From Ruminococcus sp. UBA5884 (GTDB lineage: Bacteria > Bacillota > Clostridia > Oscillospirales > Ruminococcaceae), in the NCBI GenBank assembly GCA_002431975.1, contig DJFA01000007.1:11352-41050 (forward strand): a stretch of 29,699 nucleotides of DNA. Direction: 5' to 3'. The translations under genes were made by a program, and so were the position numbers. The notes beneath the pieces are model-generated. The model had not been told where the DNA came from and did not search any database. It saw only the letters and a list, made by a program, of their open reading frames with translations. Positions 1 through 5,709 of the stretch are shown one piece after another (within the stretch, counting starts at the first letter, position 1; each line of letters begins with the position of its first letter).

Positions 1-797
1 ATCATAGCACTTTCTTCAAGGCTTATGCGGAGCAGTTCTCTTTCTGTGACATTATTTATAAGTCCGATTATTCCGGATATGCAGCCGTTTTCGTCACGCA
101 GAGGCTGTTTTATTATCTCAAGAAATTCACGCTGACCGTCAGCATTTATTTCTATGGTATATGCAGTACCTTTTCCGGTTTTAAAAATTTCTTTATCAGC
201 TTCCATGGCTTTTTGGGCATTAGCCTTGTCTTTTCGTATTTCAGCATCAGTTTTTCCTCGGATAGTCCATTCAGGGTCATCAGGGTGTTCAAGGTGATGC
301 CAGTAATGAGTTGCAAAAATATATCTTCCTTTTGAATCTTTAAGATATATATTTGAAGGGAGTTCTTTAAGCATATTTTCAATCTGATAGAATGTTGCTG
401 AATTTTTAAGATGCATGGCGGAATGTATTTTATAAATAATGAATTTTTTGTTGAACGGCGGATATATAATATCAGCAGCACCATATTCAAGGCATTTTTC
501 AGTATAGCTGTCATCTGAAATATCATGACAGCAGACTATTATAGGAACAGGTGAAAGCAGAGGGTCTGAGCTGAATTGCTTAAAAATTTCATAATTATTT
601 TCTGCTGCTTTTTCGCTTCGTATAATCAGTGCAGAAAAATATTTTATCTTCATGCTGATATATTCAAAGCTGTATGATGATTCATCGATTATGACAGGGT
701 TGAAATTTTCCTCAAGTATTTGTTTTATTTTTATAAAGCTTTCTGAACCGTCTGAAATGATAATGATAGTTTTTTTAATATTTTTCTGATTTTCCAT
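1..797 (-). CDS. Receiver-like/PAS-domain signalling protein (partial, cut by window edge)
   Basis: The reading frame is open from an ATG at 797 to the window edge, about 265 residues, with its C-terminus outside. AAGGAG lies 8 bases before the start. The first ~120 residues look like a CheY-type receiver: a hydrophobic strand followed by SDGSES near the N-terminus, and a late PVPIIVCCHD strand with GAADIIYPPF. The usual phospho-acceptor Asp strand reads SALIIRSE, so phosphorylation there is doubtful. From ~130 a PAS fold follows (LPSNIYLKDSKGRYIFA, then EFLEIIKQPLRDENG and a NNVTERE exit). Such proteins often end in a GGDEF, EAL or kinase domain, which cannot be seen here. It is transcribed away from the PAP2 gene, from a promoter at 840-869. 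The family call is inferred from fold pattern only. Confidence 0.8.
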   Translation of the reverse strand, partial: MENQKNIKKTIIIISDGSESFIKIKQILEENFNPVIIDESSYSFEYISMKIKYFSALIIRSEKAAENNYEIFKQFSSDPLLSPVPIIVCCHDISDDSYTEKCLEYGAADIIYPPFNKKFIIYKIHSAMHLKNSATFYQIENMLKELPSNIYLKDSKGRYIFATHYWHHLEHPDDPEWTIRGKTDAEIRKDKANAQKAMEADKEIFKTGKGTAYTIEINADGQREFLEIIKQPLRDENGCISGIIGLINNVTERELLRISLEESAM

Positions 798-839
798 ACC
801 GTTTCTCCTTATTTGATGAGAAGTATAACTGTTGTTTAT

Positions 840-869
840 ATTATAGCATATTATGTGGAGAAACGTCAA
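840..869 (-). promoter_or_regulatory. Promoter of the receiver/PAS gene
   Basis: Read on the minus strand, TTGACG (864-869) and TATAAT (840-845) are separated by 18 bases. They lie about 40 bases before the ATG at 797. The fit to the housekeeping sigma-A consensus is good. Confidence 0.65.
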
Positions 870-885
870 TATTCTGATTTTATAC

Positions 886-1416
886 TTATTTTGCAAAGTG
901 TTTTTTATCAATTCTGCATATAACATATGCGATTGCTGTTCCGAGAATTATACCTGCAAGAATATCAGTAGGGAAGTGAACATAAAGATAAAGTCTTGAA
1001 AATGCAATCATTGAAGCGAGAATGTACGCTGTAATTCCGATGCGTTTATTGAAATGCATAATTATTCCGGCAGCTATAAATGATGACATTGTATGTCCTG
1101 ATGGAAAAGAATAATCCTGCGGAACGGAAATAAGCATTTTTATTGTGTCATTTATCCAGCAGGGGCGGCTTCTGGCTATCAGATTTTTCAGCAGAATATT
1201 ACCTGTTAAAGCTCCGGCTGATAATCCGGCAAAGGTTTCAATTCCTGTTTTTCTTGATTTTTTAAAGAAAAGCATTGCGGTTGATGAGCAAATCCATATC
1301 ATACCGCTGTTTCCCAGAAATGTGATTTTTGGCATTAAAAAATCAAGAAATGAACATGAAAGATGTTCATGTATAAAGTTAAGTATAGTAAAATCGATAT
1401 CTTTAATTGTCTGCAT
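886..1416 (-). CDS. PAP2-family membrane phosphatase
   Basis: This 176-residue integral membrane protein carries the three PAP2 signature motifs: K77-x6-R84-P85 (KNLIARSRP), PSGH at 105-108, and S140-R141-x5-H147-x3-D151. His108 and His147 are the expected catalytic histidines. Several hydrophobic segments surround them (about 36-50, 62-78, 112-122, 127-140, 152-168). Members dephosphorylate lipid phosphates such as undecaprenyl pyrophosphate or phosphatidic acid with the active site facing out; the substrate here cannot be told. Length is normal for the family and all key residues are intact. The ATG at 1416 is preceded by AAGAGG. It lies in the AT-rich chromosomal flank and is not part of the mobile element. 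Confidence 0.92.
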   Translation of the reverse strand: MQTIKDIDFTILNFIHEHLSCSFLDFLMPKITFLGNSGMIWICSSTAMLFFKKSRKTGIETFAGLSAGALTGNILLKNLIARSRPCWINDTIKMLISVPQDYSFPSGHTMSSFIAAGIIMHFNKRIGITAYILASMIAFSRLYLYVHFPTDILAGIILGTAIAYVICRIDKKHFAK

Positions 1417-1467
1417 AATTGTTTACCTCTTAAATAAACGTAAATCCGACAACAGAATTTTATGATT

Positions 1468-1493
1468 CAAAATAAGGAATTTTCCTTATTTTG
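1468..1493 (-). terminator. Hairpin terminator after the acetyltransferase remnant
   Basis: A 12-bp perfect stem (CAAAATAAGGAA / TTCCTTATTTTG) encloses a 2-base centre. The 3' arm on the minus strand ends in TTATTTTG, giving a U-rich tail. It sits 96 bases past the stop of the broken gene at 1589 and just before the PAP2 start. It may also be part of the adjacent repeat insertion. Confidence 0.5.
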
Positions 1494-1562
1494 TAGGGGC
1501 GAAATGTGTTCGCCCGCCAGTTTACAGCAAATCTTAACGGGTGGTCAATGGTCGTCCCTACA
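1492..1562. repeat. Short intergenic palindromic repeat (MITE/REP-like)
   Basis: This 71-bp unit begins TGTAGGGGCGAA and ends TCGTCCCTACA, so its ends form an imperfect inverted repeat (TGTAGGG(G/A)CGA). The left arm contains its own hairpin, GGGCGAA...TTCGCCC. Short elements with TGTAGGGGCG ends are common in Clostridia intergenic DNA and encode nothing. A 77-codon open frame crosses it, but the codons derive from the repeat and it is not called as a gene. Confidence 0.6.
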
Positions 1563-1588
1563 GAAAATAATCATTGAATTAGCGTTAT

Positions 1589-2004
1589 TTAAAAATTATT
1601 TATTTCATTCTGAAGATTTGCAAGAAATCTGCCTGCGTGTGCACCATCCATCTGTGTATGATGAAACTGAAATGAAACAGAAAGATAATATTTGAAAAAT
1701 TTCTTTTTATACCTGCCCCAGATAATAAACGGATTATTGAATATACCGCTGTTCATTCCGACAACACCATCTATTTCCGTATCAATAATTGCTGATGTAC
1801 CAATAACCATACTGTCAGCAGATAAATCTCTGTCCTGACAGCTGTCGGCTGTCTGAGTTGTGTATTTCAGATAATCCTGATTGAATTTATTCAGATTGTC
1901 TGTAAAAAGAATATCACAGGAGCTTACTTCGGATTTGGTGCTTTCATCCAGAGTTCGTATGCCGCTGCACGTGTAGTTTCTTTTGGATTAATTTCTTTTG
2001 TCAT
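1589..2004 (-). pseudogene. Broken chloramphenicol-acetyltransferase-like gene
   Basis: The ATG at 2004 has GGAG before it and starts MTKEINPKETTRAAAYELWM, which matches the N-terminus of CAT-type trimeric acetyltransferases. The frame stops after 26 codons (MKAPNPK then TAA). In a shifted frame the C-terminal half follows, down to the stop at 1589: SSCDILFTDNLNKFNQDY, a FGxY-like strand (IIWGRYKKK) and FHHTQMDGAHAGRFLANLQ, which corresponds to the family's catalytic H-H-x-x-x-D-G segment. Intact members have about 210-220 residues; only about 135 codons remain. An internal stretch of roughly 60-80 residues is therefore deleted and the frame is broken. The promoter at 2054-2082 is still good. 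Function is presumed lost. Confidence 0.8.
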
Positions 2005-2053
2005 AGTTATCTCCGTTCAATTATTTTTATATCTTTATAAATAACAGATAAAT

Positions 2054-2082
2054 ATTTTATCACAGCAATTTATTTTTGTCAA
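2054..2082 (-). promoter_or_regulatory. Promoter of the acetyltransferase remnant
   Basis: On the minus strand TTGACA (2077-2082) and TAAAAT (2054-2059) are 17 bases apart, about 50 bases before the ATG at 2004. It stands back to back with the promoter at 2095-2123. Confidence 0.6.
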
Positions 2083-2094
2083 CATAAATGATGC

Positions 2095-2123
2095 TTGACT
2101 GTATATTCAAAATCAGATATAAT
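2095..2123 (+). promoter_or_regulatory. Promoter of the DUF998 gene
   Basis: TTGACT (2095-2100), a 17-base spacer and TATAAT (2118-2123) lie about 65 bases before the GTG start at 2187. This is a near-consensus sigma-A promoter. Confidence 0.7.
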
Positions 2124-2186
2124 AATCACACAGGCTTAGTTTGAAGAAAAATATCAGAAGCTGTTAATCTGGAAGGAAATGGAATT

Positions 2187-2822
2187 GTGAAAAAGATAAA
2201 ATTAATTAACTGGTTATGTTTATTAAGTAGTGGTTTAAGTGTACTATTTTATTTGTTGCATGATGTAATTGGAGCAATGAATTATCCGGGATATAATTGG
2301 ATGAGCCAGGCTGTAAGTGATTTAACAGCTACAGATTCACCATCATTTATTATTGCAAGTGGTTATGTAACAGTGTATAAAATACTTAATTGCTTATGTT
2401 GTACTTTATTATGTATATTGATAAAAAATGAACAGAGTAAACTGTTAAGAACCGGAGTTTATTTATTTGCGATAATGAATTTTATATCTGCAACAGGATA
2501 TGCATTATTTCCATTATCCAGTGCCGGATATGATGGAACAGTACAATCATTTATACATGTTTATATTTTAACAACAATAGTGGTGTTATTATCAATAATA
2601 TCTTTAATTTTAATTGCAGCAGGAGCTTTTAAAGGAAAGAATAAACATAAAATATTGGGAACACTGTCAGTTATATCATTACTTTTAATGTTTACAGGAG
2701 CAGTAGGAAGTACAAACGTTTCAAAAGAAATTTTTGGTGTTGTAGAAAGATTTAGTACATATAGTGCAGTAGTGTTTACCGAAATATTGGGATTATATGG
2801 TTTTAAAGTTTTTAAAGATTAA
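2187..2822 (+). CDS. DUF998-family membrane protein
   Basis: This 211-residue protein has about six transmembrane segments, roughly residues 7-27, 50-78, 88-105, 122-147, 155-173 and 188-207. It carries the DUF998 signature NYPGYNWMSQAVSDLTA after the first helix and the late GVVERF(S) stretch. The family's biochemical role is unknown. I place the start at GTG 2187 because AAGGAA lies 8 bases upstream and no better start exists. It is a single gene between its own promoter (2095-2123) and a terminator (2852-2887). It belongs to the chromosomal flank, with AT-rich codon choice like its left neighbours. Confidence 0.88.
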   Translation: MKKIKLINWLCLLSSGLSVLFYLLHDVIGAMNYPGYNWMSQAVSDLTATDSPSFIIASGYVTVYKILNCLCCTLLCILIKNEQSKLLRTGVYLFAIMNFISATGYALFPLSSAGYDGTVQSFIHVYILTTIVVLLSIISLILIAAGAFKGKNKHKILGTLSVISLLLMFTGAVGSTNVSKEIFGVVERFSTYSAVVFTEILGLYGFKVFKD

Positions 2823-2851
2823 AATGACAACTGCTGATAAATTTAACAGAT

Positions 2852-2887
2852 AAAAAGAGATGCAGATAAAACCTGCATCTCTTTTTT
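2852..2887. terminator. Bidirectional Rho-independent terminator
   Basis: A 14-bp perfect stem (AAAAAGAGATGCAG / CTGCATCTCTTTTT) has a 7-base loop. T-runs follow on both strands because the stem begins with A5 and ends with T6. It serves the DUF998 gene on the plus strand and the former tRNA-Leu transcript on the minus strand. Confidence 0.9.
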
Positions 2888-2889
2888 AA

Positions 2890-2942
2890 TGCCGCTGACC
2901 GGACTTGAACCGGTACGGATTTTACTCCGAGGGATTTTAAGT
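2890..2942 (-). tRNA. 3' fragment of tRNA-Leu(TAA): element/chromosome junction (att site)
   Basis: On the minus strand the sequence gives, in order, an anticodon loop CTTAAAA (anticodon TAA), the 3' anticodon stem TCCCT, a long variable arm with stem CGGA/TCCG, a T-arm ACCGG-TTCAAGT-CCGGT, the acceptor strand CAGCGGC and discriminator A. The long variable arm and TAA anticodon identify tRNA-Leu. The bases on the 5' side (TTTAAAAA) cannot pair with the 3' anticodon stem, and no D-arm or 5' acceptor strand follows. Only the 3' half is present. This is the usual footprint of an integrative element using a tRNA 3' end as attB. A complete tRNA-Leu would be expected at the far end of the element, outside the window. 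Confidence 0.82.
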
Positions 2943-3084
2943 TTTTAAATCGGTGAAGCGTTTTAATTTCTTTTGTGGTCTTTTGTTCCCTTTTGTGCCC
3001 GATTTTTCGAGCTTTTTGAGTATCAAAAATTGAAAAACACCGAATTACAGCAGCTTTCAAGAATCATAAAAAACCATGTTTTTT

Positions 3085-3150
3085 GGTAGACTTTCGGTAG
3101 ATTTGTGGTAGACAAAAGCCGATAACTTGACTTGGTAGACCTACGGTAGG
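3085..3150. repeat. Five helically phased GGTAGA(C) repeats, possible recombinase arm sites
   Basis: GGTAG(A/G) occurs at 3085, 3096, 3107, 3134 and 3145. Neighbouring copies are exactly 11 bp apart (3085/3096/3107 and 3134/3145). They lie 140-210 bp inside the tRNA-Leu junction. That is the position and style of arm-type binding sites for tyrosine recombinases or excisionases. The binding role is inferred. Confidence 0.5.
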
Positions 3151-3325
3151 CACACGAAATAAATTTAGTTCCCTGCGAAAAATGCCGTTTTTTGTAGAAG
3201 AAATTGGCACAAAGGATAGGAAATGTCTCGTGTATTTGCCACACAAGAAAATGATAATCTATTGTTACTAATAAAGCGGATCTGTGCTTTTGACCTCTAA
3301 AATTCAATCAAAAAAGCAATCATTC

Positions 3326-3370
3326 AGCGGACGATGTTCCATATAATTGGAGCGTTGTCCGCTATTTTTA
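3326..3370 (+). terminator. Hairpin before the first element gene
   Basis: AGCGGAC (3326-3332) pairs with GTCCGCT (3357-3363), with a further TCCA/TGGA inner stem, and is followed by ATTTTTAT on the plus strand. It could end any transcript entering from the left, or act as an attenuator for the gene at 3436. Confidence 0.5.
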
Positions 3371-3435
3371 TGCCTGAAAATCGAATATCACGTCTGCTGT
3401 TTTAGTTATGCGTAATGAAAAATAGGAGGTTTTTT

Positions 3436-3690
3436 ATGTCTGAACGCCAAATCATCACGATCAGCGATGACAAGCTGTCCTGCGAAGCAACAGCTATTCT
3501 GCTGAGAATACTCAATTTTCCCGATACAGACTATCATACCGCAGAGGAGCTTTGTCCGTTCTTTGAGAATGATTCTCTGAGAACTATCAGGAACGCTCTG
3601 AACGAACTTTACGATGCAGGCTACCTCCGATGCAGCGGTAAGACCTATATGGTCAATAAGCTCAGGATCACGCAAATGAAGCTCGCTTGA
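3436..3690 (+). CDS. Small winged-helix protein of the element
   Basis: The product has 84 residues. I start it at ATG 3436 because AGGAGG lies 6 bases before it; an upstream in-frame ATG at 3415 has no binding site. The chain looks like one winged-helix domain: an N-terminal strand, a helix (CEATAILLRILNF), a second helix with HTAEELCPFF, then a recognition-type helix SLRTIRNALNELYDAGYL and a short wing. Similar small proteins often precede the replication-type gene in Tn1549-like elements. A DNA-binding or regulatory role in element replication or transfer is inferred. It lies 24 bases before the next gene and probably shares its transcript. Confidence 0.75.
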   Translation: MSERQIITISDDKLSCEATAILLRILNFPDTDYHTAEELCPFFENDSLRTIRNALNELYDAGYLRCSGKTYMVNKLRITQMKLA

Positions 3691-3714
3691 GCTGAAAACA
3701 GGAGGTGAATGGAT

Positions 3715-4716
3715 ATGTCTGCTAAGAAAACAAAAAAGGTCAAAACAACACCGTCATCGGTGTGCCGTGTCAATAAAAATGCAAACTATACCGTAATGAG
3801 CAACTATCATCTGCGGTCAACGAACCTCAGTCTGAAAGCAATCGGACTTCTGAGTAAAGTTCTTTCCTTGCCGGAGAATTGGGATTACTCTATCTCAGGT
3901 CTGACTGCGATCTGCAAAGAGAAAGAAACAGCAATCAAGGCAGCATTGGACGAACTGAAGCATTGGGGGTATCTCAATGTGACTAAGCTGATGCCGAATG
4001 AAACGAACAGCGGTCGGATCGAGTATGTCTATGACTTCTATGAGTATTCCGAAAAAGATACGCCTGATGCTGACCGGGACGATGATGATACATATGCCAA
4101 AGTAAGCTCCGTAAAAAAAGCACCGCAAGGGGCAGAAAAACAAGGCATAGAAAATCTACCCCTTGAAATTCTACCCATAGAAAAACAAGCGGTAGAAAAT
4201 CAGGGGCAAATAAATACTAAGAAGATAATAAATAATAATCAAATACGGAGTGATCAAGTATCTATCGATCAATCCCACTCCGACAGCGAAAAAGCTGTTG
4301 AAAGACAGGCAGACGGACGGATTGACGGATATATCAGCGAAAAAGAGATCTATACCGAAGTAGTGAAAACCAACATCGACTTTCCATACTTTGTAGAGTG
4401 GCTCGGTGATGAGGAAGAAGCTGAGGAGATCATTCAGATGATCGTTCGGCGGATATGCTCCAGAAAGAAAACAGAGCGTATCTGCGGACAGGATTTTCCC
4501 AGAGAAGTTGTCAAGTCCACTATGCTAAAGGTTGATATAAACGTCCTTGAAAATGCGATTGAGCAGATGAAGCGTGCAGACAATGTGCGAAACTATGAGA
4601 GTTATCTTATCAGCACTCTGTTCAACGAAGCCAACGGCAAGCGGTTCAAGGAAAATGCTGAGGGACGGTGGGCTGAGTATGCTGTCAAAAGAGATTTTGG
4701 CGTTTATGATGACTGA
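3715..4716 (+). CDS. Helix-turn-helix replication-initiator-type protein (DUF6017-like)
   Basis: About 333 residues. GGAGG ends 9 bases before ATG 3715 but only 3 before the in-frame ATG at 3709, so 3715 is the better start. Residues ~25-110 form a RepA_N/winged-helix-like domain (VMSNYHLRSTNLSLKAIGLL, then ETAIKAALDELKHWGYL). The middle is a hydrophilic linker with an imperfect tandem pattern (EKQGIENL, EKQAVENQ) and an Asn-rich stretch. The C-terminal ~120 residues look like the DUF6017-type domain (DFPYFVEWLGDEEEAEEIIQ, NYESYLISTLFNEA). Proteins of this layout sit at the start of Tn1549-like modules and are thought to start replication of the excised circle. I infer that role; no catalytic motif is visible. 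Confidence 0.8.
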   Translation: MSAKKTKKVKTTPSSVCRVNKNANYTVMSNYHLRSTNLSLKAIGLLSKVLSLPENWDYSISGLTAICKEKETAIKAALDELKHWGYLNVTKLMPNETNSGRIEYVYDFYEYSEKDTPDADRDDDDTYAKVSSVKKAPQGAEKQGIENLPLEILPIEKQAVENQGQINTKKIINNNQIRSDQVSIDQSHSDSEKAVERQADGRIDGYISEKEIYTEVVKTNIDFPYFVEWLGDEEEAEEIIQMIVRRICSRKKTERICGQDFPREVVKSTMLKVDINVLENAIEQMKRADNVRNYESYLISTLFNEANGKRFKENAEGRWAEYAVKRDFGVYDD

Positions 4717-4741
4717 ACGTTCCTGAGAGGGGGTGGTGGCT

Positions 4742-4777
4742 ATGGGTGCGAATAAGAAACCGGACGTAGCTGCTTGA
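4742..4777 (+). CDS. Possible 11-codon leader ORF
   Basis: ATG 4742 follows a strong purine tract (GAGAGGGGGTGG) and encodes MGANKKPDVAA before TGA. It fills the 101-base gap between the replication-type gene and the gene at 4818. It may be a leader peptide, a remnant, or chance. The support is only the ribosome binding site. Confidence 0.2.
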   Translation: MGANKKPDVAA

Positions 4778-4817
4778 AAGACGGCAAATGAGCTTTTTGG
4801 AAAGGAAGGTGAAGATC

Positions 4818-5096
4818 ATGGCTAAGTCTATTCTGACACCGGAGGGCGATCTCATCAACTACGATAACCTGATTGCGGTCAGCGTCGAGGTGCGTTCTGT
4901 CGGTGTCGATGATGAGCATACGGAAGATGCTTACTGCATTGTTGGTACTGATGTGACCAACAGGGAGAATCTGCTTTATCACTCGTCCGACTACGATAAG
5001 GTGATGAGTGTCCAGGGCGATATTACCCGTTGGCTCCAGAGTGAAGCATTTTCCACTTTTGAGATGCCGACCGCAGACGAAGGTGGTGATGCCTGA
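4818..5096 (+). CDS. Conserved small element protein, unknown function
   Basis: A 92-residue acidic protein. I use ATG 4818, since AAGGAAGGTG lies just upstream; an earlier in-frame ATG at 4788 has no such site. No motif is recognised. The sequence reads as a small alpha/beta fold without signal peptide or membrane segment, so it should be cytoplasmic. Its TGA overlaps the ATG of the PcfB gene by one base (TGATG), implying translational coupling to the coupling-protein accessory factor. That placement suggests a part in DNA processing or substrate delivery, but this is inference from position only. Confidence 0.75.
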   Translation: MAKSILTPEGDLINYDNLIAVSVEVRSVGVDDEHTEDAYCIVGTDVTNRENLLYHSSDYDKVMSVQGDITRWLQSEAFSTFEMPTADEGGDA

Positions 5097-5572
5097 TGCC
5101 TTCGGACTATGAGAACGGTGCGAAGAAAACCATTGATATTTCGATTAAAGCGGAGAAAATGACTGCTAATGTGCTGAAATCGGCATTGCGGGAGTTTATG
5201 TCGGGCAAGGCAGAGAAAAAAGGGCGAATGACCTACAAGCAGTTGCAGGCGAAGTCGCCGTCCAAGCTCGACAGCATTGAGGTTTCAGACAGAAATATCG
5301 GAGATTTTCTGAAAACCGCACGAAAATACGATGTGGATTTTGCATTGAAAAGAGATAAAAACACCACTCCGCCTACCTATCATGTTTTCTTTTCTGCTGC
5401 TAAGACAGAGGATTTCAAGAAAGCATTTTCAGAGTATGTCGGTAAGGGACAGGGAAAATCGCAGAAGCGTGGTGAGTTCACCCGTGAGCAGATGCAGCAG
5501 CAGGCTCAGAAATTCAGGAACAAACCTCGCAAACAGAAACAGAGAGAGAAAACAAGGGAGAACAGACGGTGA
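5096..5572 (+). CDS. PcfB-family (DUF3801) conjugation protein
   Basis: 158 residues. An N-terminal helix region contains KTIDISIKAEKMTANVLKSA and GRMTYKQLQAKSP. A central alpha/beta part follows (ISVSDRNIG-like, then FLKTARKYDVDFALKRDK), and the tail is very basic and Gln/Lys/Arg-rich (~120-158). This layout is that of PcfB/DUF3801, which in enterococcal plasmid pCF10 works beside the VirD4-type ATPase PcfC at the membrane to deliver the relaxosome. Here it lies directly upstream of VirD4, as in that system. The start overlaps the previous stop by one base. The basic tail could contact DNA. Confidence 0.85.
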   Translation: MPSDYENGAKKTIDISIKAEKMTANVLKSALREFMSGKAEKKGRMTYKQLQAKSPSKLDSIEVSDRNIGDFLKTARKYDVDFALKRDKNTTPPTYHVFFSAAKTEDFKKAFSEYVGKGQGKSQKRGEFTREQMQQQAQKFRNKPRKQKQREKTRENRR

Positions 5573-5709
5573 TCTATAACCACTTCCAGCCTGCACCAGT
5601 TCCACGGGCAAGGGGCGATGATATTTTTACGGCAGTCTTTTTTGCCGATACCAACAGAAAGGAAATGTCTGCAAATTGCAGATCGACACGAGAAAACTCA
5701 AAAAGCTGA
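5569..5709 (+). CDS. Possible 46-codon ORF bridging pcfB and virD4
   Basis: GTG 5569 overlaps the PcfB stop (GTGA) and has AAGGGAG 9 bases upstream. The frame (starting MIYNHFQPAPVPRARGDD) runs to a TGA at 5707, which is 34 bases inside VirD4. No family is recognised. Ribosomes reading it would pass the weak TTG start of VirD4 and could couple the two. It may equally be chance. Confidence 0.35.
   Translation: MIYNHFQPAPVPRARGDDIFTAVFFADTNRKEMSANCRSTRENSKS

Larger units (their letters stand above)
2943..3435. other. Gene-free left end of the conjugative element
   Basis: No convincing gene is seen in these ~490 bases. The minus-strand open frames have low-complexity translations, no family motif and no ribosome binding site. 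The stretch holds the GGTAGAC direct repeats (3085-3150) and a hairpin (3326-3363) before the first element gene. It resembles the terminal region where recombinase and excisionase bind. Confidence 0.6.

Noticed and set aside
1462..1695. 77-codon plus-strand open frame
   Set aside because: It runs through the terminator hairpin, the mini-repeat and the antisense of the acetyltransferase remnant. It has no binding site or family match.
2812..3307. Overlapping minus-strand open frames of 60-94 codons near the left end, considered as an integrase C-terminus
   Set aside because: They lack the R-H-R-Y recombinase motifs and a ribosome binding site. The frames cross the tRNA fragment and the GGTAGAC repeats, which explains their odd translation.
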